Source: Biomphalaria glabrata (taxonomy: Eukaryota > Mollusca > Gastropoda > Planorbidae). From it: 64,000 nucleotides of DNA. The stretch spans positions 46,992,213-47,056,212 of the forward strand of contig NC_074716.1 of assembly GCF_947242115.1 (NCBI RefSeq). Direction: 5' to 3'. A model generated the notes under the pieces. That model worked only from the letters and a program-made list of their open reading frames with translations. It was not told the origin of the DNA and made no database searches. A program made the translations under genes and the position numbers. This document shows, piece by piece, positions 31,625-41,999 of the stretch. Within the stretch, counting starts at the first letter, position 1. Every line of letters begins with the position of its first letter.

Positions 31625-32265
31625 GAGCTTATAGTCTTCAAATTACAAAAACAACCCTCCAAAGCTTGCAAAATTCTGATTCCTCTTATATTAAAAACCT
31701 CAGAACAGCACTTACAAAGCTCAACAACAACAACAAAGAAACTGTTATTCAATGGATACCAGCCCATATACAACTAGAAGGAAATGAGAAGGCTGACACA
31801 CTCGCCAAGAGTGGGAGAACTAACTCTCAAATAAACTCTGCACTCTATCCAGAAGAAATTAATTGTAAACAAAATAAATGAGAAATGGACGAGCTCTCAT
31901 CCAAATCTTAAGAAAGATGACGCTTACTATAAGCTATCCCGACAAGACCAACATCTAATCTTTCGACTCAGGACCGGACACATCAGAATGTGACAACACA
32001 TGTACAGGAAGCTCAAAATTGGAACCAGTGAAATCTGCCCATGTGGAGTATCACCAGAGAATGCCAACCACGTCCTCCAAAACTGCTCTCTTTACCAAGA
32101 GGCCTGTATAAGACATTGGCCCCAAATCACCCCAATAGAAAGAAAACTATATGGAGAGCTCCCTGATTTGGAAACCACTGCGCAGTTCATCTCATGTATT
32201 GGTCTAGTCATATGAATACTCCAACATAACAATGAGAACAATGAAGAAGAAGAAGAAGACATTTG
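31625..32265 (+). mobile_element. GAA-tailed LINE, RNase H and C-terminal zinc-knuckle region
   Basis: The reading frame gives ETVIQWIPAHIQLEGNEKAD (end of an RNase H domain: IPAHI, GNEKAD), then with a frame break YRKLKIGTSEICPCGVSPEN and NHVLQNCSLY (CxC...H...C), [12 protein letters not shown] and a stop. The 3' end is GAAGAAGAAGAAGAAG at 32249-32260. Truncated at the 5' end. Confidence 0.8.
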
Positions 32266-32819
32266 TTTTCACCCCTTTCTGTTTATTGGTATCAAGAAAA
32301 AGTTAAGTTGATCACCTGTGAGCAAGGACTTTGTCTACATTAGCATGTTTGTATGAAATACTGCACCTGTCCTTAATTTTTTTGAACTGAAGACAATACC
32401 TTAGAATCTTACAAATTAAATGAGATAATATGCATAAGTCACAGAAGGAGTTTCTGAGATGCTCATCCCAAAAAAGTATTGAAAGGTTTTTATCGAGAAC
32501 TATCTGCATATAAATACATTTTAAATGCATTTCTAACAAAAAATTAAATTTCATTTATTCTGATATGCAAACATAAAAAAATATTCTTTTTATATAAAAT
32601 ATCATTAACTCTTTGTCTCCGTAATTATTTACCACATTCTGGTGGAATCAACATTGGTATCGTCACTTAGGAGAGAAAGAGTTAAAAAAGAAACAACATA
32701 AAAACATCCTAAACTTCAATGTACTAAAATTTGTTTATATTTTTCTGTTAATAGAGAAATGATTCTTGGTTGATAATAAAAGATATCAAACAAACTAAAG
32801 GAAGAGTGTATTAAATGCA

Positions 32820-32825
32820 TTTATT
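32820..32825 (-). promoter_or_regulatory. Polyadenylation signal for PSMG1
   Basis: AATAAA on the minus strand, 56 nt past the PSMG1 stop. This implies a very short 3' UTR. Confidence 0.6.
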
Positions 32826-32880
32826 CAGAACATATTTTTCAAAAACAATAAGGAGTTGCAACAGTAACATGTGTGTATAT

Positions 32881-35800
32881 TTACATATAAATCATATCAT
32901 GAATAGCATGTTTCTCTGTTAAATCAACAAGCATTGTCTCTGTATTCTGGTTAGTCTGAAAGAAAATAAAGAAATAGACATCAATAATTTTAGTGCCAAA
33001 AAAAAAACAATATAAAAATAATAGATCAATCTTTAAAGACAACATTCATCATCATCAAACTCCATTAGAGTGAGGGCTTGAGAGGCTCAAATCCTCTCTT
33101 GCAAAAGCCCTGGACAGAAACCCTGCTGTCTTGCGTAGTGCATGAATGTCGCCATACAGGTCGAGAATTTTGGGTTTCCCAGACCTGTCGAGACGGAGAT
33201 CAGCAAGTCTGGGGCAGTCAAACAGAATATGAGGCACGGTTTCCTCTTCTTCCCCGCAGCGAGGGCACAGTGAATCGAAATTTGGCCATAGCCGCGAGAA
33301 ATATGAGCCAACAGGACAGTGGCCTGTCCTGCACTGTGCTATAATAGCTTGCTCAGGCCTGGACAGCCTCCACCACGGGGAAGTGCGGTCAGGGCGCCTC
33401 ATGCGCTCCCAGACTCCACTGGCTTTTTGGGACTTGTCCCAGCACTCAAACCACTTTTCCATTTCTGTTTTTTGTATTATAGCCAGGGCTTGATGAAAGC
33501 TTACAGCCTGATCAGTGGGTGGAATTTGCCCTCCCTGGTGGGCCAAAGAGTCTGCGATTGTGTTGCCAGTCACACCTATGTGACTCGGTACCCACTGCAT
33601 TATTACAGGGGTGCCATAGCGTTGTTTGATGTTATGTGAAGCCATGATGACAGTGTTGATATTGGGGGGCCATGGTCCGGGGCTTTGCAAAGCATGTAGC
33701 ACAGATTTTGAGTCAGTGACCACAACAATCTGTGTTGCCCTCAAATTTCCCTCGCCGAGTTGAGAGTCAATGACTTTTAAGGCTTCACAGACTGCCATGG
33801 TCTCCGCATCAAAACTGCAAACACTACCACATGGTCCAAAGATTTTGACTGTGTGAGAGCCAAGAAAGTCGATGTAGGCTCCATAGCCTGCTCTTCCAGA
33901 ATCTATTGATGCCGATCCATCAGTGTATGCAAAAATAGCACTGGGCTTGAAGGTATTAATGGTCTCCAGAGCTAGGATTTGAAGGTCGTTAGATGAACGG
34001 CTTTGCTGAGTGGCATTGGGGTCTACTAATTTCAAGCGTATGTCTGGGGTTGTTGGGCGACACCAAGGGGGAAGGGGATGAAAGCTTGAATGTTTTGTCG
34101 GTTGGTGGAGAGGCCAGCTTCATCAGATAGTCTAGTGGCATGATGCATAAAAGACTGCATCTGGATACGTCTTCTACATCTCCAACCATCCACTAGACAA
34201 CATTAACTTATTTGACTTCACCAAATAGGCCTACCATAGTTTGCGCATAAGATGAAAAGATAGTGCAAGAAGGAATAAGACTTTTATGTTTCTATTAGGG
34301 CCATGATCAAGTGCTAGAATGTTTAGTTTACAATATTAAGTAATGAGACAAAGAAAAAGCATTTGAGTACCTCAATTCTATATAGTTCATTGCAATTTAT
34401 TACACACCAGCACTCTACAAACAATATGAACGACTCTTCTATAGCACAGATATATTATAAGAGAAGACAATACAAAATTTAATGTCACATCTGCCATATG
34501 CAGATTAACAATGTGTTACTCTCAGCAAATAACTTCGCTAGCGCTGGTCAGTGCGGTGTTACTCTCAGCGAGTAACTTGGTTTATAAAGTTAATTTCACT
34601 CTTTTTTTATGTTAAACGTTTTTATTTATCTCTTTTATTTTTCATTTTCCGGATGAGGGAGTGATTGTTCTTTGTTTTGGTAGCAAATTCGATGCAGTAC
34701 CAACACGTTTTTTTTAAATAAAGACAACATTGTGTTTACTGTTCCTATTTTTTAGTATATTTCCTGGGACCCGAAAAATGTAAATAATTCAATTTCTTAT
34801 TGCATTTGTTAATCTTTTATGAAATTTCAAGTGATTAAATCTGTTTAGTTTTGTGATTTTTCAATATTTATGGATTAAATGTTTATTTAAAAGCTTAAAT
34901 CTTTCAGTATATCGATTTTTAACAAATTTTTTAATATATATTTTTTTCTGTGCTCAGTTAAAAAGTTTCTTGAATAATTAATTTTATTTATTATAAATTT
35001 GTAGCCCATTCATTTTCATTTAAAATCAAATCAAATATGTTAGATTATTTAATAAAATAAAAAGTTATTTTAGTTTTAGTAACACTACCCCCCCTGACAA
35101 TTTGTGGTCATCCTGGAAAACTCCATTTTTTCGAAATAATTTGCACTGAAAGAGTTAAGAGAAAAACAACACAATAAGTTTGGAAGAAAAGAAATGGGAT
35201 TTGTGGTCGCAGTGGAAAGAACTGCTTTTAAGTGGTCATCAAATACAACTCAGATGGAGTTTGGATTTGAACTTGAGCCCCCTCGATAGGCACCTCAAGC
35301 TGAGTTGTATTTGATGAGCACCTAAAAGCAGCATGGAAGCCTTCTTCTAGATACCCCCCCCCTTTCCAATTTGCCCGCAAATGAGATTGGGCCATAGCGC
35401 ACTGAGCATGCTATAAGCATTAAAGTTGTGCTATACAAAACTATACAAAAGTAATTTATTAACAAAATTTAGTGTTGTTGTTTTTTTTCAAATAAAATTC
35501 AAAACCATCAGGCCATTTTAAGATAAGAACAAGCATTATGTATATTTTACCTTTACGTTCATTATTTTTTCCCAATAACCAAAAAGTTTGTATCTTTAGA
35601 TCTAAGTTCCAACTTACTCTTATTGTGAAGGGCAATGCTGCTTTCAGAAATGATTTCACATTTGCAACTTCTATAAATCTGTTCTCCTTGTAGCAAACAA
35701 ATATTATAGCTTTATATTTCTGAACTTGGAAAAATGTCATCACTATAAAAGAAAAAAAAAAAATTAACACTTATTTTTTTTATTGCTTTGCTATATTAAG

Positions 35801-38800
35801 TTTTATAATGTTCTTTTGTTAACTATGAGATGTGTTGGCCAAGTGGTAGAACATCTTTCTAGCAGTTGATCTGCTAGCAGTACAACCAAATAAAAAGTAT
35901 TTTGATGCTTCAACTTTCGTTAGGGAAAATAAGTAGTCTGTCATGGTAAAAGTAAAGATCCCCATTCAGACCTTGTGGTCTATAGGGCAGATGATGTAAG
36001 GTAATCTGTTTCTGTGGCCTATGGTTTACAAGGGTGTCATGTGGCCAGCACAGCGACCAACCGCCTTTACTTTTCCGTAACTAATGTCAGGTACCCATTA
36101 GAGCTGGGTGGACTCAGAGGCACCCTCAAAATTCTGAAATTCAAAATCCCAGCCTTCATCGAGATTCAAACCCAGGACCCCAGGTTTGGAAGTCAAACGC
36201 TTTACCGTTCTGCCACCATGCCTCCATCTGTCATGGTGCTAACCATATAAGATCCTCATAAATCACGTAAGCCACAAAAACTATTATGGGGTATGAGTGG
36301 CAGAAACTACTTAGCTACCTAACAAGGACAAGTTCAAATCTAAGTGTAGACTTGAAATATTTAATTTTTTTGACTAAAGCTGAATCATGTTTACTGAGAG
36401 CTTAAAGGCAATACTGACTGCTAGATTCACTTCCCCACATACCAAAAAGATTGGACCTGAGTTCAAAGAGTAATTGGAGCATGAAAGACACACTATATGG
36501 TGCCTTGTCGTGCGGTTAGCGCGCTGGACTGTCATTTGGATTTATCAATGGTCCCGTGTTCAAACCCTGCCCACTCCCATCCCCCATCGCCATGTGGGAG
36601 GATTGGACTAGGAAGTAAACTATCTTTAACTCTGAAGAAACATCCGAAACATTTTACAAAACAAACATTTTACAACAGAGAAAGGATTAATAATAATATT
36701 AAACCAGGAGCTAAATAGGGCAAATTATTGATACTTGAGTCTATGACATAACAATTTTGTTAAAACAAAAGTACTTACGCATGGCTGGGAAACCTGTCAA
36801 CATATTTGGTTGTTCTAAGGCTGGACAAACTGCTGGTGCTGTGTACTCTGTGGTCTTGAGGCATCGAAGGAAAGGCGTCTGCAGCTGAGACTGGGGAATT
36901 TCACTGCTGTAGTTTCCAGTACTGCAGGATGTCAGGACAGTGATGACAGCATGGGATAGGTCGATGTTATCAAGAATCTGTAAGTGAAAAGATCGTAATG
37001 TGTAATGTCAGTGAAAAGATTTACTACGTTTTAAAGAAGATATTCTTACTGCATGTGCATATTGTGCAAACAAGAGCATAAAACTAAAATATTATTAAAT
37101 CTTGGTTAGGCCAATACAGTATTAGAATATGCATCCTCTGTTTGGAACCCCTCAACTCAAAAAAACATAAAGAAACTAGAACAGATGCAAATAAAGCTTT
37201 GATATTTATAATGAACAATATTTCACATTTGATTAAAAAATTAAAATTCCCCTTTCAGACCTTGCCATCTATAGGGGAGATGATGCAAAGGTCATCAGTT
37301 ACTGTGGCCCACAGTTAACAAGGGTGTCAAAAAGATAAAGGCACATTTTTTTCCCATTTGCTAGATCAAACCTGTACAAGTGCTCCTTCTTCCCTAGTGC
37401 TATTAGAGAATGGAATGGGTTGCCTGAATCTACCAAGAAAACCAATGACTTGACAGATTTTAAGTTACTGATTAACATATATAGTAAGTAGAGTAATGAA
37501 CCCTTTTCAGATCTTGCAAAATATGGGGCAAATGATGTAAAGGTCGTCTGTCTCTGTGGACGACAGTTAACAAGGGCCAGCACAATGACCAACTGCTTTT
37601 ATTTTTTTCTAATGTCAGGGTACCCATTAGAGCTGGGTGGACTCCGAAGAGCCCAAAATTTAAAATCCCAGTCTCCACCAGGATTCAAACTCAAGACCCC
37701 TGATAGGTACTTTTATGGTTTACTGAGTGCTTAAAGACAGTACATGCTTTAGAACTAACCACTTAATTCTCTAGCTGATCTTATACTAAAGCCTGTAAGA
37801 TTTAATGGTTGAAAAAAGCATAGCTGGTCAGAAATAGTCCTCCATATTATGAACCAAAAAAAAAAAAGTGACCACCTAACCAAGGGCTCTACAGTTAAGA
37901 AAGAAACTCAACTCTCAATGTCTGTACCACAGAAAATGTATGGAACCCATATTCACCAGTTTTGTCCAGGTGTAGCTTTCCTCTGGTAAAACATCTCTCT
38001 TACACATGCAAAGCAGAGCAGATGAATCATTCGAATCTCTGAAAATAGAACAAGTTTTGTTTCGTCTGGAATCCTTGGCACCCGCCGCTTCATCCACTGC
38101 CTCAGAACTTGTAAATATGCTGCCAATTTGTTCAAAACTCGACTGTTTTATTAAGTATATATCTGCAAATGCTGAAAAAAAAATATACAATCATTTTTTA
38201 GTTTTATAATGGAAACTATACATTTTAACTAAATTATTAAAAACTAAAATTGAAATGATAGTACCAACAATAATATTTTTTTTATGTGTCATACTTTACA
38301 TTGATTAGCCCATTACAAATATGCCTAGTGTCACTAATAGAAAGATCTTTTGCAATTTGTAACTTGAATTGAATAAGTAAGTATTTTGTTTCTATACTTT
38401 ACATGTTTTGTCAATGTCACTTTTCTTTTAAATTGTGTCAGCTATAATCTAAATTAGTGGGACACAGCATTTTAGTAATCTTTTATTCTAGAAAATCTTT
38501 CAACTAGAAAACTACAAATTTCATAAAGCATTGTTAATAAAGAAAAATTGTTGTGGTACTAATGTATCAGAGTAAGGTGAATAAGTAAAATTCATCAGAA
38601 TCACTTTTCCTTTACTTATCAAACTGTTGTTAAATAAATTTAGCTGTCTTCCAACAGATATTGTTTGGTTGTGTTACCTGATAAGTGTTTAACAAAAAAA
38701 TGTCACAAACCATTGGCTTCTATTCCATATGCCAAGAGAAATTTAGAACAAGATAATTTTTTGTCTTTTGAATGATTCAATTCTTCTTGAACATGAACTG

Positions 38801-39969
38801 ACCATTGAAGAACAGGCGAACTGTAATGATACAAAAAAAAAATATTTTTCATTTTACAAATAAATAGATCTTAATCTGCATTCAGTATAACAATAAAAAC
38901 ATGTACATTCTTTTTAAAGATATTGTCACAAATGTTTAAAGTTTGCAATTTATAATAACCTAGGTCTCCCTGCCTTGTCACCAATTGGAGTTCATCTCAG
39001 ATCAAGAGATGCAAGTTATGCATTTAGTTTTAGCAGCCAATTATGAATTTTTATTTGATTTTAAACTCAAATGGATTTTCTAAATCTATACTATTTTATA
39101 ATCTTTACACTATTATTATAGGCTAGAATACAGTAGTATAGATTAAATGAAATAAAACTCAATGGTATATCAAATCAATGAATATTCAAATGGAGTCATG
39201 ATTGTGATGAATGAATGTTGAATGATAATGTCAATGAACGTGAAGTATTTAGTATTAATATATCTATATATAAATATACTATATATAGTATAATCTATAT
39301 CTACTGAAATCTATTCTAATTCTAGCTAAACAATATTTAATATATTAAATTAATATTTCAATATTGAAAGATCTTTAGACTATGATACTATACTGATAAT
39401 ATGATTAGATAAAGGCTATTAGATCTACGACTAGAGGAGTAGAGCCTAAAGTCCTAAATTTAATTACTAAAGACTAAAGGCTACCTGCTAAAAATACTAA
39501 AATTAAAATTATATACCAGGTACTAACACTGACTAATTACTAACAATAAATTTTATAAATCTAGTTGTAATAAAAGACAAATTGCCATCTCTATTTAAAT
39601 TCATTGTAAATTATAGATTAATAGATATATATCATATATGGATATAGCCTCTAGATCTATATGATAATGTATTACATTAATTATTAATTTAAATGTAACA
39701 AATCATCAATAATATAAATATCCAATTCAATATGATATCATCATCATGAGTCCGTGACAAATCAAATGTGCAGCGTCATTGGTAACCGCTAGCCTAGATA
39801 CTAAATCTAGCTTTTTTTTTTTAACGAAAGATCTATGATGATCATAAAATGTATTTTAAAACAATTACGGTAAAGTCTGTGGTAATTCGTCGTCATTTTC
39901 ATCTTCATCGTCATCCAAATCTACAGCGCGTGAGCTGACTGGCAATACTTCTCCAAAGTAAGTCGCCAT
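32881..39969 (-). CDS. PSMG1: Proteasome assembly chaperone 1, complete
   Basis: Six minus-strand exons join in phase: 39969-39869, 38820-38711, 38171-37957, 36977-36779, 35742-35618 and 32955-32881 (TAA), giving 274 aa (human 288). The N-terminus MATYFGEVLPVSSRA followed by an acidic run matches the MAATFFGEV...EDEEEE start of human PSMG1. Other matches are CSKFLLAYG, the TPFLRCLKT / CPALEQPNM block, the VQKYKAIIFVCY strand and a short tail ending IYM (human ends NIYT). Known role: PSMG1 pairs with PSMG2 to guide assembly of the 20S proteasome alpha ring. Splice sites are GT-AG. An AATAAA lies 56 nt past the stop. The start faces SYAP1 head-to-head across 293 bp. Intron 5 contains a same-strand LINE fragment with an intact RNase H reading frame, and intron 3 an antisense LINE piece. 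The family is fast evolving, so confidence rests on the N-terminal and C-terminal blocks plus phase agreement. Confidence 0.9.
33040..34196 (-). mobile_element. 5'-truncated RNase H-encoding LINE in PSMG1 intron 5
   Basis: A minus-strand non-LTR element 3' portion: the open frame at 34035-33055, a further frame-broken coding piece up to about 34196, and a short (GAT)n tail just left of the stop. It lies on the same strand as PSMG1. The CCHC-like tail and RNase H place it in the I/Ingi/LOA-like group of LINEs (family inference). Confidence 0.8.
33055..34035 (-). CDS. RNase H domain plus C-terminal zinc knuckle of a LINE ORF2 (partial)
   Basis: 326 open codons. RNase H catalytic residues are all present: Asp39 in YTDGSA, Glu78 in FDAETMAV, Asp108 in VVVTDSKS and Asp162 in GVTGNTIADSLA, with His152 in WVPSHIG. 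A C-terminal CPRCGEEEETVPHILFDCPR motif (Cys257, Cys260, His269, Cys274) is typical of LINE ORF2 ends. The first Met is not a native start; it only opens the surviving frame of a longer polyprotein whose RT and endonuclease are missing here. Its intactness suggests a recent insertion. It is antisense-free relative to PSMG1 and removed with intron 5. It could be mis-annotated as a stand-alone RNase H gene. Confidence 0.85.
   Translation of the reverse strand: MKLVDPNATQQSRSSNDLQILALETINTFKPSAIFAYTDGSASIDSGRAGYGAYIDFLGSHTVKIFGPCGSVCSFDAETMAVCEALKVIDSQLGEGNLRATQIVVVTDSKSVLHALQSPGPWPPNINTVIMASHNIKQRYGTPVIMQWVPSHIGVTGNTIADSLAHQGGQIPPTDQAVSFHQALAIIQKTEMEKWFECWDKSQKASGVWERMRRPDRTSPWWRLSRPEQAIIAQCRTGHCPVGSYFSRLWPNFDSLCPRCGEEEETVPHILFDCPRLADLRLDRSGKPKILDLYGDIHALRKTAGFLSRAFAREDLSLSSPHSNGV
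34197..35237. other. PSMG1 intron 5, AT-rich part without coding sequence
   Basis: Only notable item: two copies of a 19-bp segment, GTTACTCTCAGCAAATAAC (34515-34533) and GTTACTCTCAGCGAGTAAC (34558-34576). The second forms a perfect 7-bp stem with a 5-nt loop. Confidence 0.6.
35268..35458 (+). mobile_element. SINE family A (partial)
   Basis: Shares CACCTAAAAGCAGCATGG, GAGATTGGGCCATAGCGC and GCATGCTATAAGCATTAAAG with 5225-5470. In PSMG1 intron 5. Confidence 0.85.
35955..36228 (-). mobile_element. SINE family B (full length)
   Basis: CAGACCTTGTGGTCTATAGG, CATGTGGCCAGCACAGCGAC, ATTAGAGCTGGGTGGACTC and an A/B-box end at CCACCATGCCTCC. In PSMG1 intron 4. Confidence 0.85.
36285..36494 (+). mobile_element. 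SINE family A (degraded)
   Basis: AAGTTCAAATCTAAG box, TTTACTGAGAGCTTAAAGGC and GATTGGACC remain. In PSMG1 intron 4/exon-4-proximal sequence, outside the exon. Confidence 0.6.
36497..36670 (+). mobile_element. tRNA-derived SINE, family C (full length)
   Basis: Head TGCCTTGTCGTGCGGTTAGC (A-box), CCGTGTTCAAACCCTGCC (B-box), TTGGACTAGGAAGTAA, AACATCCGAAACAT and an (AAAC)n-like tail. In PSMG1 intron 4. Confidence 0.9.
37097..37494 (+). mobile_element. LINE RT C-terminal fragment in PSMG1 intron 3, split by a SINE
   Basis: The plus strand reads LVRP and, shifted, LEYASSVWNPSTQKNIKKLE (37106-37200), typical of the RT thumb in CR1/Jockey-type LINEs. After a SINE-B fragment (about 37247-37328) it resumes with SNLYKCSFFPSAIREWNGLP and LTDFKLLI then a stop. 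It is antisense to PSMG1. Confidence 0.75.
37247..37328 (-). mobile_element. SINE family B 3' fragment inside a LINE
   Basis: CCCCTTTCAGACCTTGCC and GGGGAGATGATGCAAAGGTC interrupt the LINE at 37097-37494. Confidence 0.75.
37497..37706 (-). mobile_element. SINE family B (partial)
   Basis: CCTTTTCAGATCTTGC, GGGCCAGCACAATGACC and CCATTAGAGCTGGGTGGAC. In PSMG1 intron 3. Confidence 0.8.
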
Positions 39970-40262
39970 GTTTAAATTACACCGGAAACAGCTGTGAAAT
40001 CATTCTCGTCGGAATATTACATAATCCTAAAATCAGCTTAATTAAGTTTGTTAATTTAGAGTTTTTATTCTGATAATTTACAATTTTTTTTTAAATTAAA
40101 ATGTTTTTTTTTGTTATATTTAAATATTTGTTGAAATATTTTACAATTGTGTCACGTGACTTATGTTTATGTTGTGTCACAGAAGTTGGACGAAAATTTG
40201 TTTACAAGTCTATTGGTGTGACAAATAATTTGAGGAAAAATAAATAAAAACGCTCAATTAAA
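39970..40262. promoter_or_regulatory. Divergent PSMG1/SYAP1 promoter interval with CACGTG palindrome
   Basis: Only 293 bp separate the start codons of PSMG1 (minus) and SYAP1 (plus), so both 5' UTRs and a shared promoter must lie here. The interval contains GTCACGTGAC at 40151-40160, a perfect 10-bp palindrome with an E-box core, identical to the CLEAR consensus bound by TFEB/MITF-family factors in vertebrates. No convincing TATA box is placed for either gene. Factor binding is inference; the motif and spacing are seen. Confidence 0.7.
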
Positions 40263-41922
40263 ATGTTTAGCTCAGTTACGAGCTGGCTGGGAGTAGGCCA
40301 GAGGCCTAAAGAAGGCGATGATAATAAAGAAAACGAAGGCCATGTTCATTCCGATAGTAAAGACAGCATCAGCTCCACTTCAGTGGAGACCAGCATAAGC
40401 TCCAAAGAAGGAATAACAGAAACAGAGTCAGACGACAATGAAGGAAAAGCTTCAAGCACATCTGAGTCTTCTCATGATGCTTCACCACTTGAAACACTGG
40501 AAGATGTCTCAACGAAGGCACTTAATACAGCCAAAGAATTTGGAAGTTTGTTCTTGTTCTATTACCTTTTTTTTTATTATTGTTTCACAGTCAAAAGAAA
40601 ATTGTATTGCCCATCATTCAAAAATCATTGTATTCATTTCATGATTCATTTCTTTTTTTTATATTTGATATAGATCTATATAGTGCTACTAGATTCATAT
40701 CTATACTTAGCTTTTAGCTATAAGTAGTAGGGCCTATGCCTATAAGTTTGATTTGATCGATCTCTTTTTGTAACAACAACCCCATAGATTATCTGTTAAC
40801 GATACTTTACCTGTCGGTAGTAACCTTGTGTCCTTAGGGATAGACAGCAGGCTGCCACTTGCATAGCATTCCTTCGATGTAAAGTTTAACAGATTATCTT
40901 AACTTCTAAATTTAAAAAAATAATTATATTTTCATCTATGTGTTTGTAGAGACAATGAAAATTCTTGTTTAGCTATTTTAACTTTAAGAATTCCTAAAAC
41001 TTTGGAAGATCTTTAAATTTAGCTGCTTACTAGGTTTACAATAAATATTTGGGTGTAATGTGACTTGCATGAAGAATAATTTATTCTTTTCTACCGATAT
41101 AACTGGGTGGATGTTTCAGATGACTTATAATCCTGACCTGCACTAGGAGTAGGACTGACAACAAATTACCATTTAAAAGTATAGCTCTTAATTGCAGTTG
41201 TACTTGAGCTAAATTAAAAAAATGCCTAATTTACAATGTGCATCTATTCAGGATATTTAATTATTTAAGTCTTTATTTAGATTTTGAAATATTTAGTTTA
41301 AGAAAAGATTTTGGTTAAATTAGCGAAAAATCTCATATTTATTTGTTTTTTTTTTTATTTTCTGTTACCTTTCAACTATCTATTGACCTACATTCTGTTT
41401 AGCCTTATATTTGGTCAGCATCTTCATATTTAATGTATGCATATTGATTTTTCTGTTTTGTATGTCTATCCTTGCTTACCTTCAATTACTTGCTATTGAT
41501 TGGTGATTTTAAATTCAAATTAATCACTGTTAATAAAAACTTTTTTTTTGGGGGGGGAAGGAATTCATTTCTTTGTTTCTTTTCATAGTAAAGTTAATGA
41601 TACCATAAAATCTGCAGTTGTCTTCTTTTTTTTTTATTAACATAAACTTTTTGCAAGAAAATTGCTTTTATTTAATTGTAACACTTTCTTGTAATGACAG
41701 TGCGAAAGCAATATTAATTGTTTCCTTATGACTTGAAAGTTGGCGATTCTTCAGAAATGAAAATTTAATACAAGCCCTAACTTCATGCAGCATAGCCGCG
41801 GGGAATGGCTGCAGGTAGAGGCTCAAACCAAGACTATTGTGATGACAGTCCATAGCACATACCCCAAAGCAGGCAGCCTAATTGCTTACATAGTTATTAT
41901 GCAACATAGTTCATTTGTACCA

Positions 41923-41999
<77 letters not shown>

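Larger units (their letters stand above)
26768..32819. other. Convergent ZMPSTE24-PSMG1 intergenic interval
   Basis: Holds the ZMPSTE24 3' UTR, the 25-bp minisatellite, three SINE-C copies, poly(T) at 30325-30352 and the GAA-tailed LINE 31625-32265. No conserved exon recognised on either strand. Confidence 0.6.

Noticed and set aside
36014-36250. Recurring YPLELGGL-containing small proteins (also at 7830, 782, 63568)
   Set aside because: Each coincides with a tRNA-derived SINE family B copy; the peptide follows the repeat, not a gene.
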